Positions 9,123 through 18,884 are shown, numbered from the stretch's first letter. The stretch is DNA of 64,000 bases from Psychrobacter glacincola (GCA_001411745.2 LIQB01000007.1:122827-186826); one strand, 5' to 3'. A program made the numbers and translations. Notes: generated by a model from the sequence alone, not told the origin.

Positions 9123-10469
9123 GTGTCAAAACAATCAATGTCATCGACTGGTATACCGCTCAATCCATTTGCATTCATACGCAAGTATGATGAATTATGG
9201 ACGCGTTTATTATTCTTAATCGGCGCATTGGTTGTTTATCGTTTAGGGTCACATATTCCAGTACCGGGTATCAATCCGGTCAACTTGGCTGATCTGTTTT
9301 CGCGCAACGAAAACACCATTTTGAGTATGTTTAACATGTTCTCAGGTGGTGCACTAGAGCGTATGTCCATTATGGCGCTCGGTATTATGCCGTATATTTC
9401 AGCATCGATTATTGTACAGATGATGTCTGCAGTATTGCCATCGCTTGAAGCCCTCAAAAAAGAAGGCGAAGCGGGACGACGTAAGTTGAACAAGTATACC
9501 CGTCAAGGAACACTTGCTTTAGCCCTAGTACAGTCATTAGGAATGTGTGCTGGCTTAATCAGTCAAAATCTTACTTTATCTTCTGGTCTGACCTTTTATA
9601 TTCCAGCGGTTACCTCATTGGTAGCGGGTGCTATGTTCTTGATGTGGCTTGGTGAGCAGATTACAGAGCGCGGCGTAGGTAATGGTATTTCAATGCTCAT
9701 TTTTGCGAGTATTGTGGCTGGTACGCCAGGTATGATTTCGCAGTCTATTGAACAGGTCAATCAAGGGCAGATGAACTTGATTGTACTGTTTATTTTTGTG
9801 CTACTAGGCATCGCGGTTACTGCTGGTATCGTTTATATTGAACGTGCTCAGCGCCGTGTTCCAGTGAACTATGCACAGAAGCAGCAACAAGGTCGCAAAA
9901 TATATGCTCAGCAGCAGTCACATTTGCCGCTGAAGCTTAATATGGCAGGGGTTATCCCAGCCATTTTTGCTAGCTCGTTGTTGTTGTTTCCAGCAAGTTT
10001 AGGGCAGTGGGTCGGTCAATCAACTGATCCTACCCTTACACAAAAGATACTACAGAATATGGCATTGGTGTTGTCTCCAGGACAGCCGCTATATTTGGTT
10101 CTGTTTGGCGCGATGATTATTTTCTTCTGTTACTTCTATACGGCATTGGTATTTAGTCCACGTGAAGTAGCTGAAAACCTTAAACGTAGTGGTGCGTATA
10201 TCCCAGGTATTCGCCCCGGACAACAAACTCAGCGTTACCTAGATCATGTATTAAACCGACTGACCTTTATTGGCGCGATGTATATGACGGTTATTTGTTT
10301 AATGCCAATGGTCGTCCAGTCATCGTTTGGTGTACCGTTTCAACTCGGTGGTACGTCTTTACTGATTATGGTGGTTGTGGTAATGGACTTCATTTCGCAA
10401 ATCCAAGCGCATTTGATGACCCATCAATATCATGATCAGACGTTAATTCAATCGCCCACTCAACCTTAA
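9123..10469 (+). CDS. secY: Protein translocase subunit SecY
   Basis: SecY is the channel of the Sec translocon in the inner membrane and works with SecE and SecG. The 448-residue product shows about ten hydrophobic segments, an early plug/TM2 region ([16 protein letters not shown]), [17 protein letters not shown], and the basic cytoplasmic loop [21 protein letters not shown] start it at GTG 9123, 7 bp after AGGAG at 9111. An ATG at 9099 in the same frame lies inside rplO and upstream of that site, so it is unlikely. Its place before rpmJ in the spc operon is canonical. Confidence 0.95.
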   Translation: MSKQSMSSTGIPLNPFAFIRKYDELWTRLLFLIGALVVYRLGSHIPVPGINPVNLADLFSRNENTILSMFNMFSGGALERMSIMALGIMPYISASIIVQMMSAVLPSLEALKKEGEAGRRKLNKYTRQGTLALALVQSLGMCAGLISQNLTLSSGLTFYIPAVTSLVAGAMFLMWLGEQITERGVGNGISMLIFASIVAGTPGMISQSIEQVNQGQMNLIVLFIFVLLGIAVTAGIVYIERAQRRVPVNYAQKQQQGRKIYAQQQSHLPLKLNMAGVIPAIFASSLLLFPASLGQWVGQSTDPTLTQKILQNMALVLSPGQPLYLVLFGAMIIFFCYFYTALVFSPREVAENLKRSGAYIPGIRPGQQTQRYLDHVLNRLTFIGAMYMTVICLMPMVVQSSFGVPFQLGGTSLLIMVVVVMDFISQIQAHLMTHQYHDQTLIQSPTQP

Positions 10470-10501
10470 ATGAGCGGTACGATATCTCAAAGGAGCATGC
10501 T

Positions 10502-10618
10502 ATGAAAGTTCAAGCATCAGTTAAAAAGATTTGTGGTAGCTGTAAAGTTGTGCGCCGTAAAGGCCGTGTACATATCATCTGTACAGCAGAACCTCGCCAC
10601 AAGCAACGTCAAGGTTAA
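10502..10618 (+). CDS. rpmJ: 50S ribosomal protein L36 (zinc form)
   Basis: A 38-residue gene read directly: [20 protein letters not shown]... ending PRHKQRQG. It keeps Cys11, Cys14, Cys27 and His32, the zinc-binding set of the C-plus L36 type. An AAGGAG site at about 10490-10495 precedes ATG 10502. It closes the spc operon after secY, as in E. coli. The zinc-free paralogue would be elsewhere if present. Confidence 0.96.
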   Translation: MKVQASVKKICGSCKVVRRKGRVHIICTAEPRHKQRQG

Positions 10619-10871
10619 TATTTAGTATTATAAAGTCTTAGACTTTTGTTACTATCTCAATTAATACTTGAAAAATGACGGCGGATGGGATATCATCCGC
10701 CACTTGCCGTAGTTTATGCAAAAACTTTTATAAGACCGTCAATGAATAGGCTTGTAACCAAGTCAAAGCAGCGATAATAATTATAAAAGCTTTAGTATTG
10801 ACAGCAACAAATCTGAAAAATAATGCCTTATTGATAAATAACGCTTATTTTTCTTTAATGGAGAGAAATCA
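10619..10871 (+). promoter_or_regulatory. Alpha operon leader with hairpin
   Basis: This 253-bp gap precedes rpsM. It has a perfect 8-bp stem, GGCGGATG (10680-10687) with CATCCGCC (10694-10701), without a following T-run. A TTGACA at 10798-10803 is followed after 17 bp by a weak TAATGC. In E. coli the alpha operon leader carries a pseudoknot bound by S4; whether an equivalent exists here cannot be decided by eye. AATGGAGAG before rpsM holds the ribosome-binding site. Confidence 0.45.
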
Positions 10872-11228
10872 ATGGCTCGTATTGCCGGCGTAAACATTCC
10901 GGATAATAAGCATGCTGTTATTTCACTAACTTACATCTTTGGTGTAGGTCGTACCACTGCTCAGAAAATCTTAGAAGCAGTTGGCATTGCCCCTACTACT
11001 AAAGTTAGTCAGTTAGATGATACACAGTTAGATGCTATCCGTGCACAAGTTGCAAATTACATGACTGAAGGTGATCTTCGTCGTGAAGTGTCAATGAATA
11101 TCAAGCGTTTAGTTGATCTTGGTTGTTACCGTGGCATCCGTCATCGTCGTAACCTACCAGTTAGAGGTCAGAATACTAAGAACAACGCTCGTACTCGTAA
11201 GGGTCCGACACGCCCTCTCAAAAGATAA
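10872..11228 (+). CDS. rpsM: 30S ribosomal protein S13
   Basis: S13 sits on the 30S head and contacts L5 and P-site tRNA. The 118-residue product starts [20 protein letters not shown] and has the basic C-terminal extension [18 protein letters not shown] that reaches tRNA. It is the first gene of the alpha operon, 20 bp before rpsK. Confidence 0.98.
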   Translation: MARIAGVNIPDNKHAVISLTYIFGVGRTTAQKILEAVGIAPTTKVSQLDDTQLDAIRAQVANYMTEGDLRREVSMNIKRLVDLGCYRGIRHRRNLPVRGQNTKNNARTRKGPTRPLKR

Positions 11229-11248
11229 TTAACTTAGGAAGCTAAAAG

Positions 11249-11638
11249 ATGGCTAAAGACACTCGTAGTCGCAAGAAAGTGACTCGTCGTTCAGTATCGG
11301 AGGGCATTGCCCATATCCATGCGTCTTTTAATAACACCATTGTTACGATTACCGATCGTCAAGGTAATGCACTGGCTTGGGCCACTTCAGGTGGACAAGG
11401 CTTCCGTGGTTCACGTAAATCTACACCATTTGCAGCTCAGGTTGCAGCTGAGGTCGCTGGTAAAGCGGCTCAAGAATATGGTGTTAAGAATATCGACGTT
11501 TTGGTCAAAGGACCAGGACCGGGTCGTGAGTCTGCGGTAAGAGCACTAGGTGCATTGGGTTATAAAGTTAACAGCATCTCTGATGTAACCCCAATCCCAC
11601 ACAATGGTTGCCGTGCGCCGAAAAAGCGCCGCGTCTAA
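11249..11638 (+). CDS. rpsK: 30S ribosomal protein S11
   Basis: S11 lies on the platform of the 30S subunit near the E site. The 129-residue product has [20 protein letters not shown] (residues 22-41), [19 protein letters not shown] and the C-terminal [16 protein letters not shown]. In E. coli the Asn of the NG pair is converted to isoaspartate. Between it and rpsD a small hairpin AAGCTTTT/AAAAGCTT (11650-11671) is seen. Confidence 0.98.
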   Translation: MAKDTRSRKKVTRRSVSEGIAHIHASFNNTIVTITDRQGNALAWATSGGQGFRGSRKSTPFAAQVAAEVAGKAAQEYGVKNIDVLVKGPGPGRESAVRALGALGYKVNSISDVTPIPHNGCRAPKKRRV

Positions 11639-11686
11639 TATTAAAGACGAAGCTTTTTATCCCAAAAGCTTATAGGAGACATAACA

Positions 11687-12328
11687 ATGGCCCGCTATAT
11701 TGGACCAAAACTCAAATTATCACGTCGTGAAGGCACGGACTTAGGTCTTAAGTCTGGCGTTAAACCATACGACGTAAAAACGAAAAAAGCTGGTCGTCCA
11801 CCAGGTCAACACGGTGTAAGCCGTAACAAGACCTCAGAATATGCTTTACAGCTGCGTGAAAAGCAGAAAGTTAAGCGTATCTATGGTGTATTAGAGCGTC
11901 AGTTTGCTAATTACTATAAAGAAGCTGCTCGTAAGCGCGGTGCTACTGGTGAAAACCTGTTAGCCATGCTTGAGAGCCGTCTAGATAACGTTGTTTATCG
12001 CATGGGCTTTGGCTCAACTCGCGCCGAAGCACGTCAGCTAGTCAGTCATCGTACTGTGATGGTAAAAAAAGCTGGCCGTGATGAGTTTGTTCGTGTGAAC
12101 ATTCCATCAATTCAGTTGCAAGATGGTGATGTCATCGCTATCCAAGAGAAGTCTCGCGAGCAATTACGTATTAAAAACGCAATTGAGCTGGCTACCCAAC
12201 GTGGTATTCCAGAATGGCTAGATGTTGACCACAGCAAATTACAAGGCACCTTCAAACAAGCGCCTGATCGTATTGATCTACCTGCTGAAATCAACGAAAG
12301 CTTGATCGTTGAGCTATACTCTAAGTAA
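11687..12328 (+). CDS. rpsD: 30S ribosomal protein S4
   Basis: S4 starts assembly of the 30S 5' domain and in E. coli represses the alpha operon. The 213-residue product starts [20 protein letters not shown], lacks the N-terminal cysteines of the zinc form, and has the S4 RNA-binding domain around residues 100-165 ([20 protein letters not shown]). It is slightly longer than the 206 residues of E. coli. An 80-bp gap with a 12-bp hairpin follows before rpoA. Confidence 0.98.
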   Translation: MARYIGPKLKLSRREGTDLGLKSGVKPYDVKTKKAGRPPGQHGVSRNKTSEYALQLREKQKVKRIYGVLERQFANYYKEAARKRGATGENLLAMLESRLDNVVYRMGFGSTRAEARQLVSHRTVMVKKAGRDEFVRVNIPSIQLQDGDVIAIQEKSREQLRIKNAIELATQRGIPEWLDVDHSKLQGTFKQAPDRIDLPAEINESLIVELYSK

Positions 12329-12336
12329 TGACGTAC

Positions 12337-12366
12337 TGCTCGATGTCGTGAAAACGGCATTGAGCA
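12337..12366 (+). repeat. Hairpin between rpsD and rpoA
   Basis: TGCTCGATGTCG (12337-12348) and CGGCATTGAGCA (12355-12366) can form a 12-bp stem with two G-U pairs and a TGAAAA loop. No T-run follows, so it is more likely an mRNA processing or stability element that sets the rpoA level than a terminator. Confidence 0.5.
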
Positions 12367-12408
12367 ATCAACGTTAATTAAACCAGTTTAATAAATCGAG
12401 GTGACATC

Positions 12409-13416
12409 ATGATGCTAAATGCAACTGAGTTTCTAACGCCGAATGCCATTAATGTGGATACGGTTAATGAAACGATTGCGAAAGTCACGCTCGAACCGTT
12501 AGAACGCGGCTTTGGGCATACCCTTGGTAATGCCTTACGTCGCATCTTGTTATCTTCATTACCTGGTGCTGCAGTCATTGAGGCTGAGATTGATGGTGTT
12601 GACCATGAATACTCAACGCTTGAAGGGCTACAAGAAGATGTACTTGACTTGCTTTTGAACCTAAAAGGCTTGGCCATTACGCTTCATGACCAAAATGAAG
12701 TATTTTTGACCTTGGATAAACAAGGTCCAGGCACTATTACTGCTGCAGACATCGCGTTACCGCATAATGTAGACATCGTCAATCCAGAATTGGTGTTGGG
12801 TACATTGAGTGATCGTGGTCATCTTAAGATGCGTTTGCGTGTAGTAATGGGTCGTGGATATGAGCCAGCAAACCAGCGCCGTGAAGATGGTGATACTAAA
12901 GCAATCGGACGTTTAAAGCTTGATGCAAGTTTTAGTCCTGTGCTTCGTGTTGCTTATCAGGTTGAGAACGCTCGTGTAGAGCAGCGTACTGATCTTGATC
13001 GTCTTATCATTGAGCTTGAAACTAATGGCACTATAGATCCAGAAGAAGCAATTCGTAAAGCAGCCACTATTTTACAACAACAGATTTCTATCTTTGTTGA
13101 CCTAGAAGCTGAAGAAGCGCCTGAGCCTGTGAAAGAGAAAGAAGAGGTTGATCCGGTGCTATTACGCCCTGTGGACGATCTTGAACTAACGGTTCGCTCA
13201 GCCAACTGCTTGAAAGCTGAAAACATTTACTATATCGGTGATTTGGTACAACGTTCAGAGACTGAACTTCTAAAAACCCCAAATCTTGGTAAGAAATCAT
13301 TAACGGAAATCAAAGACGTACTAGCGTCTAAAGATTTAGAGCTCGGTATGCGCCTAGATAACTGGCCACCAGCTGACCTTCGTGTTGATGATCGCTTTTC
13401 TTATCGTAGCCGTTAA
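12409..13416 (+). CDS. rpoA: RNA polymerase alpha subunit
   Basis: Alpha dimerises to start core polymerase assembly and its C-terminal domain binds UP-element DNA and activators. The 335-residue product has the N-terminal domain ([20 protein letters not shown], residues 28-47), an acidic linker with [15 protein letters not shown], and the C-terminal domain with [19 protein letters not shown] and [14 protein letters not shown]. Two adjacent ATGs (12409 and 12412) follow a GAGGTGA site; spacing is 5 or 8 bp, so the first residue is uncertain by one codon. It is in the usual place between rpsD and rplQ. Confidence 0.98.
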   Translation: MMLNATEFLTPNAINVDTVNETIAKVTLEPLERGFGHTLGNALRRILLSSLPGAAVIEAEIDGVDHEYSTLEGLQEDVLDLLLNLKGLAITLHDQNEVFLTLDKQGPGTITAADIALPHNVDIVNPELVLGTLSDRGHLKMRLRVVMGRGYEPANQRREDGDTKAIGRLKLDASFSPVLRVAYQVENARVEQRTDLDRLIIELETNGTIDPEEAIRKAATILQQQISIFVDLEAEEAPEPVKEKEEVDPVLLRPVDDLELTVRSANCLKAENIYYIGDLVQRSETELLKTPNLGKKSLTEIKDVLASKDLELGMRLDNWPPADLRVDDRFSYRSR

Positions 13417-13435
13417 ACTTTAAGGATTTTTGACT

Positions 13436-13795
13436 ATGCGCCATCGTAAGAGTGGAGTCAAGCTGGGTCGTACCGGCAGTCATCGTAAGGCAATGTTTCA
13501 GAACATGACTAACTCATTATTTGAGCATGAACTGATCAAAACAACTTTACCAAAAGCAAAAGAGTTACGTCGCGTTGCCGAGCCATTAATCACTATGGCT
13601 AAAGAAGACAGCGTTGCTAACCGTCGTTTGGCATTTAGCCGTATGCGTAGCAAAGCTATGGTAGGTAAACTATTTGGCACGTTAGGTCCTCGTTACCAGA
13701 CCCGTCCAGGTGGATATTTGCGTATCGTAAAATGTGGTTACCGTGATGGTGACAATGCGCCAATGGCATATGTAGAATTGGTTGATCGCGACTAA
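13436..13795 (+). CDS. rplQ: 50S ribosomal protein L17
   Basis: L17 lies near the tunnel exit. The 119-residue product starts [20 protein letters not shown] at ATG 13436, 9 bp after AAGGA (13422). A TTG two codons earlier is not needed. It is the last alpha-operon gene and is followed by a strong terminator. Confidence 0.97.
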   Translation: MRHRKSGVKLGRTGSHRKAMFQNMTNSLFEHELIKTTLPKAKELRRVAEPLITMAKEDSVANRRLAFSRMRSKAMVGKLFGTLGPRYQTRPGGYLRIVKCGYRDGDNAPMAYVELVDRD

Positions 13796-13823
13796 TTTTA
13801 TAATAAGCAAAAGATGTATATAA

Positions 13824-13855
13824 AAAAGCTCCAATTCAATTGGAGCTTTTTTTTG
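13824..13855. terminator. Bidirectional terminator, alpha operon / yciO-like gene
   Basis: GCTCCAATT and AATTGGAGC form a perfect stem around a single central C, flanked by an A-run on the left and eight T on the right. It can stop transcripts from rplQ (plus) and from the convergent gene ending at 13875 (minus). Confidence 0.9.
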
Positions 13856-13874
13856 TGTCTGATGCTTTAATTTA

Positions 13875-14495
13875 TTACCGTAGTAGTGAATCTACATCCG
13901 CGGCACCTTGCCTGATAATTTCAGGCTGGCTACCAGTCATATCAACGATAGTAGTGAGCTTAGTGGTTTTTATACCTGCATTTATTAAACCGTCGATTTG
14001 ATTGCCTAATAAATCCTCAATCTCAAAGGGATCATCTAGTATGTCATCACGGTTAGGTAGTATTAATGAGCTTGTCAAGATAGGTTCATCCATGGCTTCT
14101 AAAAGCGCTTGCGCAATGGGGTTGCTAGGTACTCGAATACCGATGGTTTTTTTCTTCGCGTGTGCCAATTTTTTTGGTACGTCTTTTGTAGCATTGAGGA
14201 TAAAGGTGATGGGCGCAGGAGTAAGCGCTTTGAGCTGTTTAAATTGTATATTGTCCACTGCAGCATAGTTGGCAATTTCGCTTAAGTCACGGCACAGTAA
14301 GGTAAACTGGTGTTTATCATCAAGTTCACGAATTTGTTTAAGCTTATCGAGTGCATCCTTTGCCCCTAAGCGACAACCAAAAGCATAGCTGGTATCGGTA
14401 GGGTAGATAATGAGCTGGTCTTTACGTAACAAATCCGCCACTTGCTCAATCAGACGTGGCTGTGGATTTTCTGGATGAATATAAAATACTTGCAT
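13875..14495 (-). CDS. YciO-type Sua5/YrdC family protein
   Basis: The 206-residue product belongs to the Sua5/YciO/YrdC fold, whose best-known members make threonylcarbamoyl-AMP for tRNA t6A. Features are LIIYPTDTSYAFGCRLGAKD (residues 29-48), a KxR element (KIRELDD-like, at LKQIRELDDKHQFTLLC), and LTPAPITFILNA. The overall pattern and length match YciO rather than the essential TsaC; YciO activity in t6A synthesis is reported to be weak, so the role is uncertain. ATG 14495 is preceded by AAGGA at 6 bp. Monocistronic, converging on rplQ. Confidence 0.85.
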   Translation of the reverse strand: MQVFYIHPENPQPRLIEQVADLLRKDQLIIYPTDTSYAFGCRLGAKDALDKLKQIRELDDKHQFTLLCRDLSEIANYAAVDNIQFKQLKALTPAPITFILNATKDVPKKLAHAKKKTIGIRVPSNPIAQALLEAMDEPILTSSLILPNRDDILDDPFEIEDLLGNQIDGLINAGIKTTKLTTIVDMTGSQPEIIRQGAADVDSLLR

Positions 14496-14713
14496 AGCAG
14501 TTCCTTATTTTATAATTATGGGTTGTTGAATATGAGGTTTTTAACTAAGTAGGACATTTATGGCGCGTACGCTTCTTTCACTAAGTTTACTAAAAAAGCA
14601 TCATTGCCTTCTTAGTATAGCGCAAAGCCAATATAAGTTTGATTGCAAGCCGTTACTATGCGTAGACAATCGTTAACGCAAAAATGCCACACTTCTAAGC
14701 TGATATGCCGCTG

Positions 14714-15454
14714 TTACTCTAGATCAGCTATAGAGACACTGAGTAAAGCGTGTAATAAAGTCTTAGCATCAGGTGGCAATATATTGGGCTTAGCGATGTA
14801 TTGTTGCACTTGTCGGTAGACGTCGTTTGCGAATGTACTATTGCTCGTATCAAAGTCAGCAAACAGGTTGTCTTGTGAGACTTGAAACTGCCGTTCACAA
14901 GCGAGAGTAAATAAACACTCTAATGCTTGAGGCTTAATCTCTACACGTTCAAATGCTTGCTGCTGAGCGGCAGTACGCCCATCTGGTGCGTACCAGTAGC
15001 CAAAGTCAGGCAAACGTCTACGAGCCTCTCCAGCCACACACCAATGGCTCATTTCATGCAATGCGCTAGCAAAAAATCCATGAGCAAATTCAATTTTTGC
15101 GGGTTCGTTATTTTGTGCCGGGAAGTACTCTGGTTCTCCTTGTCCACGAACCAATGTAACGTTTTGATGAGCGAATAAATTATTGAATAATTGGATGAGC
15201 CAATCAGTAGCCGCTTGCTCGTATTTATTAACCAATGATGGAGTGCCATCTAAGCCTTTGATAGCAGCTAACCTTTCTAACCTTTGCCATTCACTTTTTA
15301 CATCCTCTAAGCACTGATTGTTGTTAAGGTTCCACGAGTCAGTGGAAGAGGTATTCACATTACTGGTTAACGTAGTGAGACGTTGCAATAGTATCTTTGC
15401 TTCAAGTGGAGAAAGTAGGTTCGAGAAGTCAGGTTTATCATTAAACACATTCAT
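14714..15454 (-). CDS. epmC: Elongation factor P hydroxylase (EpmC/YfcM family)
   Basis: EpmC hydroxylates the beta-lysylated lysine of EF-P as the final modification step. The conserved core is clear: EFAHGFFASALHEMSHWCVAGEARR, split here as FAHGFFASALHEMSHW with HExxH at about residues 133-137, then DFGYWYAPDGR and KPQALECLF. The family is about 180 residues; this product has some 60 extra N-terminal residues without a recognised domain. I chose ATG 15454 (MNVFNDKPDF, 246 residues) over a TTG at 15472; neither has a convincing ribosome-binding site, so the real start may be further in. EpmA and EpmB genes are not in the window. Confidence 0.85.
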   Translation of the reverse strand: MNVFNDKPDFSNLLSPLEAKILLQRLTTLTSNVNTSSTDSWNLNNNQCLEDVKSEWQRLERLAAIKGLDGTPSLVNKYEQAATDWLIQLFNNLFAHQNVTLVRGQGEPEYFPAQNNEPAKIEFAHGFFASALHEMSHWCVAGEARRRLPDFGYWYAPDGRTAAQQQAFERVEIKPQALECLFTLACERQFQVSQDNLFADFDTSNSTFANDVYRQVQQYIAKPNILPPDAKTLLHALLSVSIADLE

Positions 15455-15639
15455 AGGTAAAGCACTGGTCAAATAAAAGATAAAAACAAGAACTATCTTT
15501 GAATATAAATAGGAGAAATAAAGAGATAAAAATAGAGCTTATATCAAATAAATTTAACATACTAGCGCTAGCGTCGCTCAATGCTTTCCGTTAGTATGGC
15601 AGGCAATATTATACACCGTTTTGATGAATGAGGTCGCGC

Positions 15640-16233
15640 ATGTCAAGCACTCCAGAAAGTAAACCGTCAGCAGGTTATGCTGATAATAAAAAAGCGCCTT
15701 TATCTACTAGTATGCCTGAATCTATTTCTTTGGATAAATGGGCAGATACTGGATATGAATGGACAGGAGAGGTAGAGCCAAGCGCTTTCAAACGTCTTGC
15801 TGCTACCTTAGCCACCGAACATGAACAAGCAAATATCTCGCTTAATGCCAATCTGTATCGACGCAATAATGTCTTACATTTGGCATTCACACTGACGGGT
15901 GAAGTTTGGTTAACCTGTCAGCGTTGCCTACAGCCAGTAGCTATCGATTTGTCTGATGATTATAATATTGCGCTACTAGAAGATGAGAGCCAAGCACGTT
16001 CAATCAATGATGAACAAGATTATTTATTACTTGATGAAATTATTACTGAGCCTGCACCAGAGCTTTTATTGCCATTCAAAAAATTGGTAGAAGATGAGAT
16101 ATTACTGAAGACGCCAATGTCGCCAAAACATGACGACTGTGAAATGACGGTAGAGCAATTTGGTGAGATTCCAGAAGAGGAAGAAAGCGAAAATCCTTTT
16201 GCTGCTTTAGCCTCTCTAAAAGGCAAGTTGTAA
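15640..16233 (+). CDS. yceD: YceD family (DUF177) protein
   Basis: YceD proteins are conserved next to rpmF and are linked to 23S rRNA accumulation or processing, though the mechanism is unclear. The 197-residue product has the central CQRC pair (LTCQRCLQPVAIDL, about residues 90-103), an acidic segment, and a C-terminal FAALASLKGKL, all typical. I use ATG 15640, placed 5 bp after TGAGGT; an ATG at 15628 overlaps that site and is less likely. The usual partner rpmF follows, but after an unusually long 337-bp gap. Confidence 0.9.
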   Translation: MSSTPESKPSAGYADNKKAPLSTSMPESISLDKWADTGYEWTGEVEPSAFKRLAATLATEHEQANISLNANLYRRNNVLHLAFTLTGEVWLTCQRCLQPVAIDLSDDYNIALLEDESQARSINDEQDYLLLDEIITEPAPELLLPFKKLVEDEILLKTPMSPKHDDCEMTVEQFGEIPEEEESENPFAALASLKGKL

Positions 16234-16570
16234 TCTTATTAAGAGACAAGTCATATATAAATGTACTACTTAATAAATTTATGATACCTTTCATCAGCTT
16301 TCTACCAAAGAGTGAGAAGCAGGGCTTTATTAATCCGCTAAACATGCGTATAATGTCCCGTTTATTGCATTCTAGCAATCTGCTACTGGCAGATAGATGC
16401 TGATCTTGCAGACTAACTATAGATTTTAGACGTAATCAACACTTTAATACGTGGCAATCTATTTAACTAATGATGCGTAAGACTTAGGTTGTTGTGATTA
16501 TATAGCCTCTGTCAGTGTCGATTAAAGCTGAATTTCAAGCTTATCCCCTTTTAAGTATAGGAGCTATATC
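16234..16570 (+). promoter_or_regulatory. yceD-rpmF gap with possible rpmF promoter
   Basis: No gene is seen in these 337 bp. A perfect TATAAT lies at 16349-16354 with only a poor -35 (TTTATT, 17 bp upstream). AAGTATAGGAG just before 16571 supplies the rpmF ribosome-binding site. In many relatives yceD and rpmF are nearly adjacent, so the long leader here is notable. Confidence 0.35.
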
Positions 16571-16753
16571 ATGGCCGTTCAAAAAAGTCGTAAAAGTCGT
16601 TCTCGTCGTGACATGCGCCGTTCACATCATCGTATGGAAATCGCTGAGATAAGCGTAGATGCTACCACTGGTGAAAAACATCGTCGTCATCACATGACTA
16701 AAGATGGTTTCTACCGTGGTCGCCAGTTGTTTAAAGTTAGTCAAGACGCTTAA
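16571..16753 (+). CDS. rpmF: 50S ribosomal protein L32
   Basis: The 60-residue product [20 protein letters not shown]... is a typical L32: basic N-terminus and the [17 protein letters not shown] end. It lacks the cysteine pairs of zinc-type L32. In E. coli rpmF is followed by plsX-fabH-fabD-fabG-acpP; here two hairpins and a 437-bp gap separate it directly from fabD. Confidence 0.97.
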
Positions 16754-16776
16754 ATTGTTGGCTATTCAATAGCTAA

Positions 16777-16821
16777 TTGCAAAAATAATGATAGTACTGG
16801 TGACTGTCATTATTTTTGCAA
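16777..16821 (+). repeat. Perfect 15-bp inverted repeat after rpmF
   Basis: TTGCAAAAATAATGA (16777-16791) and TCATTATTTTTGCAA (16807-16821) are exact reverse complements around a 15-nt loop. The stem is A/T-rich and its 3' arm contains TATTTTTG, so it may end rpmF transcripts or protect the 3' end. It is the first of two hairpins in this gap. Confidence 0.7.
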
Positions 16822-16855
16822 CGCTGTTATTAGGTAATATGCTTTGAGCTGAAGA

Positions 16856-16909
16856 AAGCCAAGTTATTTCGCTATCATATATTATGTGGCTAGATAACTT
16901 GGCTTTTTG
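16856..16909 (+). terminator. Terminator upstream of fabD
   Basis: AAGCCAAGTTAT (16856-16867) pairs with ATAACTTGGCTT (16894-16905), followed by TTT. The 26-nt loop is long, but stem and T-run fit an intrinsic terminator for rpmF. No gene lies between it and fabD (17191). The rest of the gap holds an A/T-rich region with a CTATTATAATAG palindrome at 17042-17053 that may contain a fabD promoter. Confidence 0.65.
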
Positions 16910-17190
16910 CTATTAGCTTTTATGGTAGGTATTTGAACAACCTTTTACCATGTGCCTTTAGAAAATATGAAAATGAATCGATATACTCTACCATTTTAAT
17001 GTGAGTGGTATCTTTTACTATACGTGTTTCAGTTGCATCCGCTATTATAATAGTGTGCGTCAGTGTATAGTTTATCGATAATCCGTTTTTTTAGACAAAT
17101 ACTAAAGCAACGGCTTTATATCGCCTCTAATAATATAATAAACCCCAATTGTTTTTAGGGATATTTCCAATTAAATAAGGAATATTGGTT

Positions 17191-18159
17191 ATGGCCTCTG
17201 TACCCGATATGGTAAAAAAGCCGCCGACACGTATTGCGGTAATTTTTCCTGGTCAAGGATCGCAAGTAGTCGGGATGACTAGTGAGCTTGCTGAAATCTA
17301 TCCAGAGATTCTCGATACCTTTACTGAAGCTAGCGCCGCGCTTGGTGAAGACTTATGGGCAATCTGTCAAAATGAAGAAAAACTCAATCAAACACAATAT
17401 ACTCAGCCAGCATTACTGACGGCCAGCATCGCCATTTGGCGTATCTTAAAACAAAAAATAACCACAGCGCCTTGTTATTTAGCGGGTCATTCTCTAGGTG
17501 AGTACAGTGCGCTTTGTGCGGCTGAAGTCATATCGCTTGCTGATGCGGTTAAATTGGTACATAAGCGCGGTCAGTTGATGCAAGAAGCCGTTGTAGGTGT
17601 CGATACTGCCATGGCAGCAGTGTTAGGGCTTGAGGACAATCGAGTAGAAAACTTGTGTGAGCAAGCGACTGAACATGTCGAGGGTGCCATTGTAGGTGCA
17701 GCCAACTTTAATAGTCCGGGACAAGTGGTGATATCGGGTAATGCTGCTGGTGTGAATGCCGTTATTGATAAAGTGCAAAACACAGGCAAAAAATCTATCC
17801 CGCTAAAGGTGAGCGTACCATCACATTGCGCGCTAATGGAACCAGCGAGTATTGCATTGGCTGAGATTCTGGCAGAAATAAAATTTGATCAAGCGACGAT
17901 TCCTGTTATCCAAAATCGACATGCGCGTGTCGAGAGCAGTGCGGTCGGTATCAAGCAGGCATTAACAGAGCAATTAAGCCAACCAGTATTATGGTCAAAA
18001 ACCATGCAAGAGCTGGCTGACAAACAAATTAATATTTTAATCGAATGCGGCAGTGGTAATGTATTGAGCAACTTGGCGAAGCGCCAAGCACAGCCAATTA
18101 TGAGCTATCCTACTGACAAGCCCGCTCGTCTTGATAAATTAATGGAGGTGTTATCATGA
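17191..18159 (+). CDS. fabD: Malonyl-CoA:ACP S-malonyltransferase
   Basis: FabD loads malonate onto acyl carrier protein, supplying extender units for fatty-acid synthesis in the cytosol. The 322-residue product has GQGSQ at residues 21-25 and the nucleophile elbow GHSLGEY with Ser101; the VSVPSHCALMEPA segment contains the partner His. ATG 17191 is 9 bp after AAGGA; a TTG two codons upstream is less likely. It overlaps fabG by 4 bp (ATGA), so they are co-translated. The first ten residues are slightly longer than in E. coli FabD. Confidence 0.97.
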   Translation: MASVPDMVKKPPTRIAVIFPGQGSQVVGMTSELAEIYPEILDTFTEASAALGEDLWAICQNEEKLNQTQYTQPALLTASIAIWRILKQKITTAPCYLAGHSLGEYSALCAAEVISLADAVKLVHKRGQLMQEAVVGVDTAMAAVLGLEDNRVENLCEQATEHVEGAIVGAANFNSPGQVVISGNAAGVNAVIDKVQNTGKKSIPLKVSVPSHCALMEPASIALAEILAEIKFDQATIPVIQNRHARVESSAVGIKQALTEQLSQPVLWSKTMQELADKQINILIECGSGNVLSNLAKRQAQPIMSYPTDKPARLDKLMEVLS

Positions 18160-18884
18160 GTCGTACGATTACTCTAGTGACAGGTGCTAGCCGTGGTATT
18201 GGTAAAGCCGTTGCCAAACGTTTCGCCAAAGAAGGACATTTTGTTATTGGTACAGCGACTACGGAAAAAGGTGCTGAGCTGATTGATGGTTATCTCCACG
18301 ATAGTGGCGGTATTGGACGTGTTTTAGACGTACGCGATACCGCACAAATTGATAAGCTGTTTGAAGAGATTGAGAGCGTCTACGGCGCAGTACAAGTCTT
18401 GGTTAATAATGCAGGTATCACCCAAGATGGTCTGCTGATGCGTATGAAAGATGACGATTGGGAAAATGTTATCGATACCAATTTGACGTCTGTATACCGC
18501 ATGAGTAAACGTGCTGTGCGCGGTATGATGAAAGCACGCCGTGGTCGCATCATCAATATAACCTCTGTCGTTGCTCAAATGGGTAATGCAGGTCAATCGA
18601 ACTATGCGGCGACCAAAGCAGGCGTCGAAGGGTTCAGCCGTACGCTCGCGCGTGAAATTGGCTCACGACAAGTGACGATTAATTGCGTAGCCCCTGGTTT
18701 GATCGAAACGGATATGACGGACGAGCTTGATGAGCGCCTATTGAACTCTATGCTAGACGCTGTACCTATCAGTCGCCTTGGACAGCCAGAAGACATTGCC
18801 GCCGCCGTACATTTCTTAGCCAGCGATGAGGCCAGTTATATCACAGGCGCTGTTATTCCTGTCAATGGTGGTATGTATATGTAG
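18156..18884 (+). CDS. fabG: 3-oxoacyl-ACP reductase
   Basis: FabG reduces 3-oxoacyl-ACP with NADPH in each elongation cycle. The 242-residue short-chain dehydrogenase has the cofactor motif TGASRGIG (residues 9-16), NNAG near residue 86, and the catalytic Tyr150 and Lys154 in NYAATKAG. The C-terminal SYITGAVIPVNGGMYM is typical of FabG. Position between fabD and acpP supports the specific assignment over other SDR enzymes. Confidence 0.97.
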   Translation: MSRTITLVTGASRGIGKAVAKRFAKEGHFVIGTATTEKGAELIDGYLHDSGGIGRVLDVRDTAQIDKLFEEIESVYGAVQVLVNNAGITQDGLLMRMKDDDWENVIDTNLTSVYRMSKRAVRGMMKARRGRIINITSVVAQMGNAGQSNYAATKAGVEGFSRTLAREIGSRQVTINCVAPGLIETDMTDELDERLLNSMLDAVPISRLGQPEDIAAAVHFLASDEASYITGAVIPVNGGMYM

